Shown: positions 46,109-59,139, counted from the stretch's first letter. The stretch is 64,000 nt of DNA from Clonostachys chloroleuca (GCA_037952775.1 JBANAY010000004.1:7006001-7070000), one strand, 5' to 3'. Numbers and translations are program-made. The notes: a model not told the origin generated them from the sequence alone.

Positions 46109-47152
46109 GGCGATAGCTATCTCTCTTTCTATCACTGATCAGATTCTAGCAACTGCTTCAGTGGAAATAATCTCCAGGGTTTCTGAAGCAGAGATGAGGA
46201 CCGGTCCTCGCTTTATCTAGTCCGAGCATTCGCATTGCGTGATACCGTTGCAGATTGCGTTTCTCTCTTACCGAGCACGTAATAGCGACCGGCTCTTAGT
46301 CACGTGGGCATGAACGAGAATTGCCATGTTCCATCAAAGCGGTGAATAAATGAGAAATAAAACATTTGACCTACTCGTTTAGACGTAAGCTCGCCAGCAG
46401 TCCAAATATTTTTGCAATTGTTGACGCATGTTTATTTTTCCTCGGCCTAGTTTGAACTTTGGAGGAATGACACCTATCCTATCAGAGGGTCGACCAGCTG
46501 CCAATCCGCGCATTTGTAATGCCGAGTCGAACTTCCCCTTCTTTCATTTTGACATGCACTGGAATCCAACTCGTGCTGACAGATGAGATGAAGCACAAAA
46601 AATAACAAAGGATAAACAGCATATTGATACAGCATCAAGCATCATAACACAGTGCACCCAGAGGGCTGAATTATACCTCGCACTTCTTCCCTCAATTAGA
46701 TACAACTTGTAGCGGACAAAACCACTGAGCTGCAGCAACTAGAGCTCTACTTACAGCGCCCTCTGGTAAGTAGATACGGTGTTTAGATTAATATTTACTG
46801 TCTTGTGGCACTGTACACCAACCGCTCGACAGTAATAGCCAGATACATCGGTAGGGATGCATGCCTTGATTATATATATAAGCTTTCCAGACACGTTCCG
46901 AGTTGCCAGATAACTGCTCGCTTTCGGTCTTCCATGCATGTTCTCGAGCTCGGATCCAGCAAAGCGGACGTAGTCCCAAAAAGGCCTACGTCTTGTACAT
47001 CATCAGCCATGGCAACTATCAAAACCAATCACCACACCCGACAGAAGGATTTTACAACACTATGTTATATTGATACATGATAATCTCGAGCAGTATCGAC
47101 TTCAGCCTATATGTTTGTTCTCCTGACTTCTACATATTCAACATAAATACCA
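46109..47152. other. intergenic
   Basis: About 1 kb upstream of the monooxygenase and downstream of the solute-binding protein gene. Short frames only, no family signal. Confidence 0.5.
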
Positions 47153-48286
47153 CTAGATGCCATCGATGAGAGGATCAAGGCCTTGAGGAGTACCAATTCT
47201 AGCCTCAAAGTAGAACCGCAGTCTCTCCACCAGGGCCCGGTCAGCCATGAATCGAGCAAACTCCGCCGGGTTCGTCGCATTGTTGGTCCAGAGGTCAGGA
47301 TAACCTTCAGGGGTGGGCATGTCTCGGCGGATAGGCCAGCCGCCAGAGCTCTTCTGGAAGTCCTCGGACAGCATGAAGTTGTGCAGCAGCTTCGCGCCCT
47401 CGGGGTGGGGGGCGTTCTTGAGAATGGCACCCGTTTGCGGCCAGGACACGTACTTGCCCTCCACGGGGACGGAGAAATTGAGGTCACCACGGGGGGCGAA
47501 ACCTCCACCGGCGGCGAAGTAGGCGGCAGACGTGGAATTGTCCTGGCTGATGAGGGTACCGGCGGTCGCAGCGCCGCGCACCCAGCGAGGGTTTTGGTCA
47601 ATGAGCTTGTCGAGCCACTCCTCTCCGTACTGGTTCATCCTGTGGCGTGTTAGCCAATTATTGTGGCAGAATCACAGGCATACTCACACAAGGTAGAAGG
47701 CGAACAGAACAGCGTCGTCGTCATTTGGATAAGTAATAACAAGCTTGTTCTTGAACTCGGGTCGCAGCCAGTCATTCCACTCGACCGGGGCTTGAATTCC
47801 GTAAAGCTTCTTGGTGTTCCACGCGCCGGTCCAGAAGAACACATAGAGACCGTACCAGGCGGCAGTATCATCCTTGAAGGAGTGCTCAATCTGGCTGAAG
47901 CCAACTGGCGCATAGTTCAATAAGGCTCCCTGTTGCGCCCAGCGGGGATAATCGTGCAGGGTCTGGAGGATGATGCTATCGACAAACACATTGTTGGCGC
48001 CGAGCTGCTGGTCGAGCTTACCGTCATGGTACTTGGACAGGGCAACAGTGATGTTAAGAGTCACTCCGGGAAACCTCTTCTCAAAGGCTACCTTCAAACC
48101 ATCTTGTTGGTTGGCTTCGTCGCCGCCGTGCCAAACCGTAACAACACCACCTTCCTTGAGGGCCGCTTGGTGGATCTCATCAAGAGTGCGAGTCTCATAC
48201 TCGGGAGCCGCCTTGAAGTTTAGGAGTTGGTCGAAAGCAAAGGTTTGCCCTGCTAGCAGGGCTACGCTAATGATTTGCTTCAACAT
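47153..48286 (-). CDS. secreted extracellular solute-binding protein, bacterial ABC-transporter type
   Basis: Two exons, 48286-47688 and 47639-47153, give 361 aa. A signal peptide (MLKQIISVALLAGQTFAF) precedes a type 2 periplasmic binding fold like iron(III)/thiamine-type family 1 solute-binding proteins: VTVWHGGDEAN, FEKRFPGVTLN, WYGLYVFFWTGAWN, LLHNFMLSEDFQKSSGG. In bacteria such proteins hand ligands to an ABC importer. Here there is no importer and fungi lack that type of system, so the protein probably works alone outside the cell, perhaps as a scavenger or ligand carrier. The presence of a spliceosomal intron shows it is settled in the fungal genome. Confidence 0.85.
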
Positions 48287-49976
48287 GGTAAAATTATCGG
48301 ATCGTAGCGGCCAATGAATGGGTGATCGGTATGTGTGCTATGCTCAGCGACAATGGGCAATCCCATCGCCATGTTATATACATGAGTCCTGGATGCGTGC
48401 CAGGCTCTAGACCTATACACCTTATGAGGATCATCCACTGAAGTGCCGGTCGAAAGCCGTGATTGGGCAGACTGAAGGATGTGGACCGTCTGTGGACCGT
48501 TCTCTTGGTCATCAACCGCGCGGGTAGTTCCTAATGCATCGATTAATTACCTCAAGATCAAGTAAGCGGGAGAGTGGAATGATGATTATGCAAAACGTCT
48601 CGCCAAAGAACGAAGCCCCACCACTGCATAAATCAAGGATAGCCCTACAAAGCGAATCGTAACAAACGGCTTGCATCGCATCATCAAAGTAGCGCTAAAA
48701 TGGCGGTCCAAAAGCTGTGGCTGCAACCTTGGTGGCAGCCGTTGACATCGTTGTAGATATCCCTTGGATCAATGATACTGAATGAACGATGTCTCGGTGG
48801 TTCGATGATGTTTGAGATGATGCTTAATATTTCGACGTCATCAGTATGTGACAATGACAACTTTTTCACCAACGACCCATGGACAGTGATTTGTTACAGC
48901 TCAGCTATACGAGCCTGTCCGCGGCTGGATGGTCTAGACTTGTGTTGGCTAGGGGAATGAAGCTCCCGAACCTTTATTGGCTGATTGACACATTGAAGCC
49001 GGCTGTCCTTTATTAAACCACACAAATACCTCGGCCACAGTTGGCAGACATCCCGTTATTGACTAAAAACGTTTACTAAGGGAGGTAGTAGTGCAAAATA
49101 TCCCGCTTATTCAGGGTCAAGCTTACCAATACATTTTTCTTCTCAAGGTTATTCGAGGTAGAGTGAAATCTGCGGCTGAACCATCTGAGTCTCGAGCCCT
49201 GTTTAAGGCCAAGATAATTTGCAATTATGATGTGGGCAAAATTATATGCAGAATCAATGCTCCGAGCCTCACAAATCTACCGACACGATGCCTAGCCATG
49301 TTGAGCACCAATGGTGCAAACTAGAATACGATCCTTCGGGGTCTTTGGAAACAAATCCAATTTTGGTGCTGCCGGGCTCACGTTTATCAAACACAATAAT
49401 GGTATAGCAGTAAAAAGGGATTGCTCAGGTAGAGGTTCAATTGCAGTACTCGAAAATCTACGCGGCTCAAAGAGAGAAATTTCTAGGAAACGACACTTCA
49501 AGGAAACAATATCTGATGTTCGAGGCGATCCTTCAATGATTTGGCCCATATGTATTAAGGAGAGCGAGTTGTCCAGTTCAAAGGTGATGTAGTAATAAGG
49601 AATCGTACAACCCAAGGACAAATCTCAATATGCTTCTAGAGCACATTGTCTTTGTATTGCTTTTAATTTTGAAGGCAGATAGCCAGTGTTGTCGAGTGAC
49701 TACGAACTTGATTTCTACTTCAAACAGGATAAACAGATATGATGACCCGAGCATTACACATAAGACTACTAGATAATTCGTCAATTAGTTAAGTCTAGAT
49801 ATATGCAGTCCCCTTGTTCATAGTGACAGATGGCAAACTGATGGGTTATACACTGATGTTCTACATCACACAATCACCACAAAGCACATCAGCATGACTG
49901 AAAAAAGGATGTTGTTTGTATCGTAAATTCGTCAATGAATTAATCCATAAGAAGCTTCTTCGAGTCGTTGCAACCA
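48287..49976. other. gene-free intergenic stretch
   Basis: 1.7 kb with no supported gene; AT-rich, with scattered short frames only. It contains the promoter of the solute-binding-protein gene and the 3' region of the glutaminase gene. Confidence 0.5.
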
Positions 49977-51368
49977 CTACCAGTTATCGGTCTTAACAAT
50001 AGTTTGGCATCCGGTTCCTCCAATAATCTCCCGAGCTTCGGTTTCAGTCTTGACAATTCGTAGCTTCTCCCCTGCACGGTCTTGATCTATTCGCAAAACA
50101 TCAGTGGGGTCAATGACTACCACACTCTTCGTTTCCATCAGCAGGCGATAGATATCTTCTTGGATGACCCGTCGGGCGACTGCATTGAAGGAAAAGACGT
50201 CCCGAAATGAGAAAACAACAGCGCAGACTTTGTGGTAGCGGCCAGAGCCAGGATCATCAGGGTTTGGGGCGCCCAGGTCGCGGGCCAGTGCACGGGTAAG
50301 GCGCTCCGAACCTGCAAAGCGAACATTACCTCGCATACTGAAGACGGCTACCTCCTGGTTGCAGTTGGGGTGGTGAGGCTCCTTCTCACCAGCAACTATG
50401 GTGGCCGCAAACGTGCGTACAGTCGCCACGGCGATCTGGCTGACGTCCATCATATGCAGCCCCATATCTCGGGACAGCTGCTCACATATGACCACGCCTC
50501 GCACGCTGTTACCGCGCTCATCAAGCTTGGGGGAGAAGGTAGCGATGCCGACCTGGCCTGGCAATGCTCCGATGATGCCTCCAGCTACACCACTCTTGGC
50601 CGGAATGCCAATGTTGGAAACCCAGTCTCCTGCGGCGTCGTACATCCCGCACGTGGTCATGACGGACAATACTTGTCTGACACTGGTTTGGGGGATAATA
50701 GACTCCCCGGTGACAGGATGGATACCTGCATTGCAAAGTGTTGCGGCCATCATTGCCAAGTCACGGACGTTGACATTGATGGAGCATTGGCGAATGTAAC
50801 CCGTGACGGCCTCGCGCGGGTCGCCGTGGATGACGCCAGCGGCCTTGAGCATATAGCCAATGCCCATGTTGCGATCAGCGTCCCTCAGCTCCGCCTGATA
50901 CACCTCCTCGTCCACCTGCAGCTGCCTGCCCGCCAACTTGGAGAGGATCTCCAAGATACGATCAGTCCTCTGCTTAGCTGTCGCATCCGGCCCTGCGACA
51001 AGAGAATGCGCCGTGATGGCTCCGGCGTTGATCATGGGGTTCATCGGCCGGTTGCTACCCCGCTCGAGCGACAGCTTGTTGAACGCGTCTCCGGAGGGTT
51101 CTACGCCGATCTTCTCAAGCACACGTTTTAGGCCGGCGTCTTCGATTGCAATTGCGTAGACAAAGGCTTTGGAGATGGACTGGATAGAAAACTCAACCTG
51201 GTCGTCCCCAGCTGAGTAAATCTGGCCGTCTACCATGGCCAGGGCGACCGCTATCTTAGACGTATCGGCATTGGCCAGCGTCTCGATATAGTTGGCCGGA
51301 GCCCCAGAGTCGTTGGGCCGGGCATTCTCAAGCACCTGGTTGAGGTAATCGGGGATCGGGGACTTCAT
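49977..51368 (-). CDS. glutaminase (GlsA family, serine-type) with C-terminal STAS-like domain
   Basis: Single-exon 463-aa protein. The beta-lactamase-like glutaminase core shows FSIQSISKAF with the SxxK pair (Ser64, Lys67), NPMINAGAI, and KSGVAGGIIGALPGQ. The last ~110 residues match a STAS-type domain (AVFSMRGNVRFAGSER). It hydrolyses L-glutamine to glutamate and ammonia in the cytosol and would feed nitrogen metabolism. The domain order is that of bacterial GlsA fused to STAS. No introns in 1.4 kb, unlike most genes here. Confidence 0.93.
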   Translation of the reverse strand: MKSPIPDYLNQVLENARPNDSGAPANYIETLANADTSKIAVALAMVDGQIYSAGDDQVEFSIQSISKAFVYAIAIEDAGLKRVLEKIGVEPSGDAFNKLSLERGSNRPMNPMINAGAITAHSLVAGPDATAKQRTDRILEILSKLAGRQLQVDEEVYQAELRDADRNMGIGYMLKAAGVIHGDPREAVTGYIRQCSINVNVRDLAMMAATLCNAGIHPVTGESIIPQTSVRQVLSVMTTCGMYDAAGDWVSNIGIPAKSGVAGGIIGALPGQVGIATFSPKLDERGNSVRGVVICEQLSRDMGLHMMDVSQIAVATVRTFAATIVAGEKEPHHPNCNQEVAVFSMRGNVRFAGSERLTRALARDLGAPNPDDPGSGRYHKVCAVVFSFRDVFSFNAVARRVIQEDIYRLLMETKSVVVIDPTDVLRIDQDRAGEKLRIVKTETEAREIIGGTGCQTIVKTDNW

Positions 51369-52465
51369 CGTTCCAAGCGTGAGGGAAAATGGCTCTGTCG
51401 AACCTGGACCTGTCTCATCTGGGCGTCGTGAGTATTTAAATTCGGACTGCCCAGTGTTGCTCAGCGTTTGGCACGGATTATCTAATGAGTTATTAAGGCT
51501 TATAGATCCCTCAAACTAGCACGTAAGTGACCACCGACTAAGACAAACCCTCTCTGTCTCCCGAATGGCGGCCAATCTCTCAAGCTTGGCACCATTCAGC
51601 GTGACCTAGCCCCGTCAGCTAATGCCGGTGTGAATCTCTGAGGTAACATTCCGTCCTATAGAGACCATGGAACAGAGCCTGGCCCCCGAGACATGCATTA
51701 GCTCTTCCATCCATGACGTAAACTCCCCCAGCACGAGAATAAGCTTGTTCCAGCTCGGAATGAGCCTGTCCAATCCCAGCACCGGCTCGCGTTACACTCC
51801 TGTGCGTCGGTGGTTCTGTGCAATGTGCAATTGTGGCCTAAACCTCCGGCATCAGCCCAACGAATCTGCAGGGCGAAAACGAAAAACCCTTGGGCTATCG
51901 GGCTCAAATTCTTTTTTCAACTTCCGATAGTACTTCCATCACGGTGTTGACCAGAAATTAAATATTGCGGCAACGGAAGATCAATTGCCTACACACGAGG
52001 GCCGCATTGTACTACCCTATACCAAGTCTCATGGCGACGAGCACATTCCCTCCCTTATTGTCTCATTCAGTAAATATGAATCATTGAAATTGTGATATCA
52101 TATTCATGCATAAATCTTCATGATTATTTTAGACTGGTCAAAGAAAGGTATAGGTGTATCGCAGCCTTCATGTTGTCCAGCATCACAATTATGCCTTGGC
52201 CAATCTTCACAAACAATTAAGACTGCGTTCGCACATGTTTTCTCAATAAATGCCCATACAGAGGCAGCATTAGTCGATCGGAAAAAAAGTCACAGCGAGT
52301 AAGTAGATACACGGTTTGATGGAATGTCGAAAAAATGAATGTAGCAGCTCACTTTTGGGTTGGGATATATGATTTATTTTTGTTCAGACTCAGTTTTTTG
52401 TTTATCGTCCTCCTAGCTAACATTGAAGATAATGACCGCTCGCCAACAAATGCTAAAGCTACTCC
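51369..52465. other. intergenic
   Basis: 1.1 kb between the glutaminase start and the dioxygenase end. Frames at 51667-51930 on both strands lack family signal. Nothing else is seen. Confidence 0.5.
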
Positions 52466-54028
52466 TCATGCAAGATTCCGATCCTGGCAATACTTTGCCA
52501 CCTCCTTTCGTAGTTGGGCCTTCTTAGTCACGACATTGGTCATGATGTTCCGAGCCATGATGAAATCTGCTTCGGAGAGGGGCAGCTTCTCACTCCAAGC
52601 CTCGGCCTCTAGAATAACCGAAAGCCCAGAATCTTGCGTCACCTTCTCCATCAGCTCCATAACAGCGTCCAGTTGGTTAGGTAGCCAGGTGATGATTGGG
52701 CTGCCGCCGGTGGCTGTAGGATGCAGCGTGTATTTGATGATGTACTCGCGAGTAAACATCCAATGTCTCCATCGGAAACTGCGGATATGGTCAAGGACCC
52801 GGAGGTACTGGATGACAAGCTCCATGTCACCAGAGCCGGTCATGAACCGACGGACACCCAGCCGCGATGATGTTTCACGGACATATTTGAGAAATTCTCG
52901 ATGAGGCTTCGGTCGATACTCACGGAACTCGACGAGGATATCAGTCAGAGGGTTGGGTGGCATGGGGATCTCGCAAAGATGGTCCAAAAGAGGAATGATC
53001 GCGTCGTTTGCCCCGGATTCGCCGCGGAAGAATTGTGGCTTATTATCAAACTGGCCCTCATAAACGACCCCATCCGGGAACATGGATTGTTTTGTAATTC
53101 CGTAGATGAAAGTCCGGTATGCCATGTAGTCCTTGGGAAGAGAATTCTTCCACATGCTCTCCATGTTTGTCTCGATGATTTGCATGGCGTCCAGAATGAG
53201 CTGGAGACCTTTCTTGGCGGCGGAAATATCATCCGCTTCTCGATCAGTAGAATAAGGCTTGGAGTCAATCGCCGACAGGAGATTGACCGCACCTTCGATA
53301 AGGCCGCCTGTTTCCGCCACCATATGAATATGGGTCAAGATGAACCCTGCCTCGGAAGACTTGGGGTCGAGTCCTTTTTCGAAAGCACGGACAAGACGCA
53401 GGTTTTCGTAGTCCTTGTGACCTTGCTCAGGATGCACGAGGTAATAGTTGTAAAGGGCATAAGAGGCGGCGTAGGACATGAAAGGAGGGATATCGAGACT
53501 GTACCAACTCGTTAGCCACAGTGTTTCTGGACCGAGCGATGCGTCATGCAAACTCACATTTCAGCACATTTTGTCAACGGGCCCGCGATGCATATGGGTA
53601 GAACCTGGCGCCCGAGACCGTACCCGTTGTCTTTGTTGGCGCTGTATGTCTCCCAGCAGGGCTCGAGAAGATAGGACGAGGCGACAAAGCTGTAGTCGCG
53701 AAAGGCTGCGGTAACGGCCGCCATGTCGCGCTTGTCTGTGCCTGGAATAAGTACGATCGATCTCATCAGTGAGATCAGGCAGAGCGCCATTGTCTATTAG
53801 GGGGCCGAGCTCGAAGGTAGCGAGCAGCCCCGCGTTTCCATCCTCCTTGACAATGGGCATCTGATGGAGAATTTCCGTAAGGGTGTCAAAAGCGCTTGGC
53901 AATGTTCTCAAAGGTAGGTTGAAGGGCAGGTATCCGTTGCGAGTAGTGATGGTAAAAGGGTCCGCGCCCTCCGGAAAGTCTGATGGATCCTTCCGGAGGT
54001 AAGGGAAGAGAGTCTCGGCGGACGACAT
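52466..54028 (-). CDS. indoleamine 2,3-dioxygenase, one-base frame break as given
   Basis: Exon 1 is 54028-53558 and exon 2 is 53498-52466 (GTGAGT/GTACAG intron). Family marks are DYSFVASSYLLEPCW, GLGRQVLPICIAGPL, LDIPPFMSYAASYAL (restored by the splice), and the haem region RSFRWRHW with HPTATGGSP. The enzyme opens the indole ring of tryptophan with O2, giving N-formylkynurenine, the first step to kynurenine and NAD. The frame shifts between about 53735 and 53757: upstream ends GALPDLTDEID, downstream runs DKRDMAAVTAAFRDYS. One base too many is present; without it exon sums give 500 aa. A 13-bp GT-AG match there is far too short to be an intron. Either an assembly error or inactivation. Confidence 0.9.
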
Positions 54029-54851
54029 GTGAGTTGGAATGGATCAGACTGGTCTGATGAAGATTGTCTGTTTGTATCTATTATGACTTGCTCAACAGCT
54101 TTTTGAATTCTGAGGAGGGAGACAGTCGATGATTAAATAGATGTTTTCCGAAAGTATCATTCACCCCTAGCATCAAGTGTTTCCGCCTTGTTGCCTCCCT
54201 TCGCAAAGCTTCCGGGACAACTTGCTCCATGTGACCCATTTTACCTTTCGGGAATCTGGGGAAAGGGCCTGGAATTACGTATCTCAAGCCAATAAGAACG
54301 TGATATTTACCAAGCCAGAGATAGGCCTCATGCACGAGCTTTATCCGAGTGTCGACAACCATCGTGACATGGACTAGCAGCATCTTAGCTTCCGCCCTGC
54401 CTCGACACGACCCCGCATAATCTCGACAACGCCACTAGCAAAGTCGCCACGCCTTGTGTCAACATGATAAGGCATGATGCGGGGGGGGAGGGTTTCTAGC
54501 GCATTCACGCGGTCGCAGAAGGTTATCATCGGCATCACGAGACTTGTTTCCGCCCTTTGTCAACATTGATCAGCCCTGATTGGCGAAGGATCTAAACGAA
54601 GGGTATCTCGATGGATTCGGTAGCATTCGGCTAGGCTAACCTTCGATACGAAGATAAGTCACAAGTTGTCGAATTGTGTTTACGTGTCCTACAGTCTAGC
54701 CCATGGCATTAATGAACGGAACCAGGCAATGTTATGAAATCAATCAAAATCTTTTATTATTACTTGTATCCCAATGTTTCCATGCGACCAATACGTCAAC
54801 GAGATTGTACAGAGAACGTGTCCCATTTCATCCAATAACTAGTCATTCTAC
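54029..54851. other. intergenic
   Basis: 0.8 kb with no gene seen; includes a G9 run near 54481 and the promoter of the dioxygenase. Confidence 0.5.
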
Positions 54852-56728
54852 TCACAGAAGCATGGCCGCGAGAGCTGCAAAGCCAGCGGCCACTCCGGCA
54901 CCGCCAACGAAGCGGGCAGCTCCGGCCGTGGGGACGGAGGTAGGAATGACAGGCGAATTGATGCTTGTGCCATTGGCGGGGTGCGAGGGAGCAGCGGTGG
55001 TGGTGATGAAGGTACCGGTGGGGTAGATGGGCTGGTTGGGAGAGTTGGAGGAGACAGCACCAGAAGGCGAGCCAGTAGCTGTGGCCCTGGCAGGGGCAGA
55101 AGGAGAAGCAGGAGGCCAGGGGATGGTGACACCAGGGACGTGGCAGTTGGGGGAGCCAGGTCCGCAGTTGGGGGCGGGAGTGCTGGTTGGGACGTTGCTG
55201 CTGGCAGGGACGTTGCCGGAGCCAGTGCCGGTAGGCTTGTTGCCAGCAGAGTCGGTGGGCTTGGAGCCGTTTCCGCCAGTAGGCTTGGGGCCGTTGGAGT
55301 CGGACTTGGTGGGCAGCTCAGAGACAGGGCAGACGGTAGTGTAGACGGGGACAGTCTCGGTCACAAGAACAGTCGAGCGGGCCGGGCAGTTGGTAACGGT
55401 AGGGGCGCACGAGGTAACAGTGTGGACGACGGTGCTGTAGACAGTCGACGTAGTCAGCTGCTCAGACTCAGACTTGGTGGCAGATCCGGACTGAGTGGCA
55501 GAGCCGGACTGAGTGGCAGAGCCAGACTGAGTGGCAGATCCAGCAGGGGTTGAGCCAGGAGTAGTGGGTGCCGAGGAGTGAGGAGTGGTGTTGCCAGGGG
55601 TGGTAGCGGCCGAGGTAGTAGCCTGTCCAACACTGGAGTTTCCGCCCTTTGTGGAGGAAGCTGGTCCTGAGCCGGATGAGGACTTTGACTCGCTGCTGGA
55701 AGAAGCGGCGGAGGAGGCGGCGGAGGAAGACGAAGCGCCGGCGGTAGTGGAAGCGGCAGACGACGAGGTCTTGGAAGCGGAAGTAGAGGCAGCGGAAGAC
55801 GAGACGGAAGAGGACGAGGAGCTGTTAGATTCACCCTTGACAACCTTGATGCTCTGGTACGAGCCAGACCTGTCAGTGTACTGGTACTCCTTGATGCTCT
55901 CGGAGGGAGCGCTGTCGCCTCCGGCGTAATCCGTAACAGTGACCGACTTGTAGTAGGCATCGAAGGGACCCTTCTTGAAGTCAGTAATGCCACCAGCCCA
56001 GTCAATGGTACCCTGGTTGTTGCCCTCGTAGCCAGCAACCCATGTGCCGATCTTGATCTGACTTGGTGTCTGAGGGAAGCGAGTGCCCCCCTTGGCATCA
56101 GCGTACTTGAGAGTGCGGATCACGACATCGTCGACAAGCCAGTCAATCTTCTTTGAGGTCCACTCGATAGAGTACTTGTGGAAGTTCTTCACGGGGGAGT
56201 AGACATCGTGGATGCCACCACGGTCCCAGCTGGAGGTATCACCCTTTCCGAAGTAGTTGGTCTGGACGTGGTAGTCGTCTCCTCCAACCCACTCCAAATC
56301 GATCTCATCCAAGTCTGCGGACTGTAGGACAACTGAGGTAACAACACCAACGCCAGGGGCGGCCTGGCAAACAACATCGATACGACCAAAGAAAATCCAC
56401 TTGTTGCTTGCGATGGTGGGTGCCTGGCCCAGAGCCTCGATGTGGAACTTGGCTCCCTTGTCCGCGCTCAGAGAGTAGTCAAAGTCGTAGGTCTTGGTGA
56501 AGTCGGAGCAGTCGCCCTTCGTGTAGTCGCAAGAGATCTTCTTGTCACCCAGAGCAGGAGCGGGGGGCAGTCTAATCAGACAAATATATTAGTATCCTAT
56601 TCAACTTCATAGTCGGTTCACTGATTTTGGCTAGACATACCCTTCTTGGTGGGATCGCATTCAGTGAAAGTCTGAGCTGAAGCGGATGCGACGAGCGCAA
56701 GAGCCGCGAACAATGATTTGGACAACAT
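54852..56728 (-). CDS. CRH-type GH16 cell-wall transglycosylase, GPI-anchored, frameshifted as given
   Basis: Exon 1 is 56728-56641 and exon 2 is 56571-54852. A signal peptide ([18 protein letters not shown]) and [10 protein letters not shown] open the mature protein. The GH16 catalytic site DEIDLEW is at ~118-124, and [20 protein letters not shown] follows. Then a long Ser/Thr-rich stalk with SGSATQ repeats and a GPI-type tail ([17 protein letters not shown]). CRH enzymes transfer chitin chains onto beta-glucan at the wall. The frame breaks at the G6 run 56562-56567 (minus C6): the family's CPPxPALG needs one more C. With it the product is 602 aa, with all phases consistent. Confidence 0.9.
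55474..55546. repeat. 18-bp tandem repeat coding SGSATQ
   Basis: About four units of an 18-bp CTGAGTGGCAGAGCCGGA-like sequence inside the Ser/Thr-rich stalk of the CRH enzyme. In-frame repeats of this kind vary in number between strains in wall proteins. Confidence 0.85.
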
Positions 56729-59139
56729 TTCGTATGATTGTCCGGTTAATCGGTGTAATAAATTAAGGTTAAAGAGAGAGTTTGAAGTAGATTAATGGTA
56801 ATGGATAGTGAGTGACCAGAAATAGAAGAATTACAGACCCTACAAAGGAGTGGAGGTCTTGAACGAAGGACTGATCGACAATGAAGCCGTCGTGGATGGA
56901 GAAGAGCGGAACCAAGAACTCGTTCCAAGTAGGAGACAGAGCATGCATCTTATTCAACGGTCTCGAACCATTCTCCGTTCCCGATCCCATGCCTTGCCTC
57001 CCAAATCGGCTGTCGGTTGGGAGCGAGCAGGGCATAGCATAAGGACGGTGGAGCTATCCATGTTGAGTCTAGCCCTGGCCAAACTCGTATAGCCCTGTTT
57101 GATATTACGGTAAACCAGGGGTCGCTCTAATCCATGATCCTTTGTAGGCGAGGCTCCGCACTCCCTTAACGCAGTACGCACACTGTCTAGTTGGGGACCG
57201 GCTAAAAATGAATCTACTCATGGCAGTTGGTGGCCTTGCAAAGTGCCAACGTTACTGTTGGCTCCGTGCTGACTTCCAGCCGGTCTATTGTCTTTTTCAT
57301 GCCCGAGCCAGAGCTCCAGCTGTTGCCGAGTAAGCCGAGGAGGTCGAGCTCTGCGTGAATCGTGCATGCGAAATTGCAGAGTGGTAACACCCAGAACCCC
57401 ATGGGTACTGCGCCTCATCTCACCATGCAAGGGCAGGCCGGAACATGGCAAATCCTTTGATTGCACTTTCCTTGGCATGACTGATTTCACGCGGGGGCAA
57501 CGTGACTTATTCCGAGACTAGAAGCTGTTGGGAACCAGTTTTTCCCGGATGAGGCAGGTGAAAGGATTATCACTGTGCCCTATTCGGCTGTAAGCGGGAT
57601 TTGCAGCAATACGCTTGTCTTCGCGCAACGTTCCTAATATAGCAATCTGTGCCTGGCGCTTCACCGGCGTCTGCAGGCTGACTGACCAAGAGATGCCGAA
57701 CTTCTGGCCAAGGAAAGAAATGTCCGCACCACTAATCGGCTCTTACTACTTCTGTGCACCCGTTCTCGAATCCCAGAGGAATCATTGAGCGTAAGACATG
57801 CTATTAAAGGAGTGACGTGGCCAGGCACAGTCCCCTTATTGGCTACCAACACCACCAATATATCCAAAGTTCTCATACCCCTTTCCTGACTCACACACCT
57901 CACATCAGACGAAGCTTAAATAATGCGATTTCCCTTGAGTAGATCAATATGACCAACGACTCATACCGTAGATGTTACACCACCAATAAATGCTATTTCT
58001 AGCACTTCTATAGGGCAAGATGTCCCAAGATGACCAAAGCCTTACCCCATATTACAATCATTCACGATGCAGCCGGCTCCGAGAAGAGGCAGCCTTTCCG
58101 CTTGATTGATTTTGCCCAATAAATATGGGTCGTCCTTTCTGCAATGAGACACACCCTATCCCATTCTAGGCAGATGGGTGCCATTCCCGTTCTATTTTGG
58201 TGTTTTCAACTGCACCTTGCCGCAGTGAATGATTTCGTTCTCTTAATGGACAGATCGCTAACTATTTGGTATCCTACCTGTCCAGAATAGTAATAATAAA
58301 TATGATGTAAGAAAGCCTTGTTCTGATTCTCCCTCTCTGAACGCGCGTCCAATCGTCTCCAAGAACTGAGAGACTATGGGAGAAAATTGGGCTCGACTCC
58401 ATTGGATCGTGAGTTAATTAAAGCCAGTGTAACCATGGCCAACCAAATAGATCTAGCTTCCCTATAACAAATAAATGTTATATTTATAATTAGACATACT
58501 GAACTCACAAGCTAGCTTTTTGTGGTGCAAGCTAGACTATCTTTGTTTGCCGATGTTCTTTATAGGATTGTTAATAACGGAACTAGCGGCCTCGAATCGA
58601 TTGAATTTCATGCCAGAAGAGATGTCCAGAGTCTTACCAACCAAGTCGGCGCTATCTATGCCACCTTTTCAGTGATTAGAACTTATAAACTTCAAGCAAT
58701 ACATAAGATTAAGCAAGGTTTTGTTGGGCAATTCATTTCAAGGTGACCTGCCCTAGGGTAAGAAGTGCTGCCTCAACAGGAGCCTCCCCAGTCAATAAAG
58801 CTATTACTGCGCTCATTTGGAGTTGATATCGACGGAACAGCAATCTTAAGCATTCTGTCATTGTTGGATTTTTTTGAACACTGAAAATGAAGTATCATTT
58901 TATGGAATCGGACATAATTTCATGTTACTAAGTCAGGCACATCGACATTTAATGGACGGCTTGGTTCTCATGGTCTGGACTCAACAACTATTCCAAAGGA
59001 GTGACTAGATCTCGAGGGTAATTGATGAAACGCAGAACCACGGATCATCATCGCTTAATTGAGGAAGCCTTGACAAACTCTTCGGACGTCATAGCCAGTC
59101 TCACAATGTCCGAACACCTCCCAAATGTCATGTTGCCGC
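56729..59139. other. long gene-free intergenic stretch
   Basis: 2.4 kb without a supported gene. Short open frames occur on both strands but none shows family signal. It includes the CRH promoter (56729 onward) and the 3' side of the acetyltransferase gene. Confidence 0.5.

Noticed and set aside
53740..53757. GTACTTATTCCAG as an intron in the dioxygenase
   Set aside because: Only 13 bp long, below any workable spliceosomal intron; the frame break is better read as an extra base.
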